This document shows positions 5,787-6,406 of a DNA stretch of 6,406 nt, piece after piece; positions within the stretch are counted from its first letter, which is position 1; each line of letters begins with the position of its first letter. The position numbers and the translations under genes were made by a program. The DNA is from Opitutales bacterium (GTDB lineage Bacteria; Verrucomicrobiota; Verrucomicrobiia; Opitutales; Oceanipulchritudinaceae), in assembly GCA_007123395.1 (NCBI GenBank), contig SKLD01000455.1, positions 1 through 6,406 of the forward strand, read 5' to 3'. Below the pieces are notes generated by a model. That model was not told where the DNA came from and made no database searches. It was given only the letters and a program-made list of their open reading frames with translations.

Positions 5787-6406
5787 ATGAAACACCCCCT
5801 CTTCATTCTCCTTGGCGTTGGCGCGCTTTGCGCCTTGGCGTTCCAGCCTCTGGCCGCTTCCCCGCATATCGTCACCTACGCGGGCGGCGGACAAAACACC
5901 CGTTTCCACGACGTCAAGGAACTCTCCGACGGCACGATCCTCGTCATGGGAATCGCCAACAATCTCGACTGGATCGACGCGGCCGTCCCCCGCACGGAGA
6001 TCCCCGTCGAAGGGCTGCCCGCGCCCTCCGGTTCGCGGGTGTCGTTTATCCTCCGCCTCAGCGGCGACACCGAGGAGATTCTCGAAGCGGTCCATCTACC
6101 GCCGGGATCCGTCGGCAATCTTCGCTGGATGCGATCAACGGAAATCCCCGGCGAACCCACCGGCATGGTTTACGTTTCCGGGCAGATCAGCGGCGGGTAT
6201 TTTATCGGCCGGCTCGATGCGAATTTCGTCGAAGCCACGCCGCCTGCCTTTGACTGGGTCTTTCCGATAAGCGCTTCCCATGGTCACGACACCCAGCAGC
6301 TTTGGGACGTGGGCAACGACGGGCGCGTGGTCTATGCATACGGAGGCGAGTGGAATGCGCAGATCGGGTTCCTCAATCCCGACGGCGAGCGCACCTCGCT
6401 GCCGCA
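5787..6406 (+). CDS. Secreted protein, possibly beta-propeller-like, 5' part (runs off window)
   Basis: ATG 5787 opens a frame with no stop to the window end, 206 codons so far. Residues 1-24 (MKHPLFILLGVGALCALAF...LAA) form a clear type I signal peptide with cleavage near LAA-SP; the Cys at 15 lacks a lipobox. The mature part starts SPHIVTYAGGGQNTRFHDVKEL. Segments such as DVKELSDGTILVMG (42-55), MVYVSGQISGGYFIGRLD and VGNDGRVVYAYGGEWNAQIGFL share a pattern of a short strand, an Asp-Gly turn and a second strand, spaced about 60-80 residues apart, as seen in beta-propeller blades. That family call is tentative and no catalytic motif is visible. It follows the lyase gene by 74 bp on the same strand, so a shared transcript and a role at the cell surface in polysaccharide use are reasonable inferences. 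Confidence 0.75.
   Translation, partial: MKHPLFILLGVGALCALAFQPLAASPHIVTYAGGGQNTRFHDVKELSDGTILVMGIANNLDWIDAAVPRTEIPVEGLPAPSGSRVSFILRLSGDTEEILEAVHLPPGSVGNLRWMRSTEIPGEPTGMVYVSGQISGGYFIGRLDANFVEATPPAFDWVFPISASHGHDTQQLWDVGNDGRVVYAYGGEWNAQIGFLNPDGERTSLP

Overview
The window is GC-rich bacterial DNA, probably from the Verrucomicrobiota (Opitutae/Opitutales type). This rests on gene style, not on a marker gene: large secreted polysaccharide-lyase-like proteins that begin with an 'AEWNF' beta domain and end in a degenerate 'DPDG...NAAEYALG' plus 'FARR...VEASDDL...RFLRVRI' tail, weak or absent Shine-Dalgarno sequences, and palindrome-rich intergenic DNA. The assignment is an inference. The window looks like a metagenomic or accessory segment, cut at both ends.

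Layout. 1-654 is the 3' part of a membrane-protein gene that looks chimeric: about 46 residues of a MacB/FtsX-type ABC permease run straight into the C-terminal half of a major facilitator (MFS) transporter. Facing it is a small two-helix membrane protein (719-934, minus strand), with a possible hairpin terminator between. About 285 bp of divergent intergenic DNA carries promoter-like elements and two palindromes, then comes a single-stranded DNA-binding protein gene (1220-1657) whose C-terminus is basic and lacks the usual acidic tip. 1658-2181 has no convincing gene and is full of inverted repeats, including a perfect 16-bp pair.

2182-5712 reads as one long gene for a secreted heparinase II/III-like polysaccharide lyase: signal peptide, N-terminal beta domain, two tandem Ig-like modules, alpha/alpha toroid, beta-sandwich and C-terminal tail. 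It is interrupted by one in-frame TAA at 4045-4047, just before the segment expected to hold the catalytic tyrosine. Seventy-four bases downstream, after a G-free leader, a second secreted protein gene starts at 5787 and runs off the window end.

How the genes work together: the two secreted proteins lie in the same direction with a short gap and may form a small polysaccharide-degradation unit, with the second gene possibly a beta-propeller-like surface protein. The upstream transporter remnant, the small membrane protein and ssb show no obvious link to them. The best candidates for a second look are the permease/MFS chimera, the interrupted lyase, the structured intergenic block and the SSB without an acidic tip. 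I found no clear evidence of a wholly new multi-gene system.
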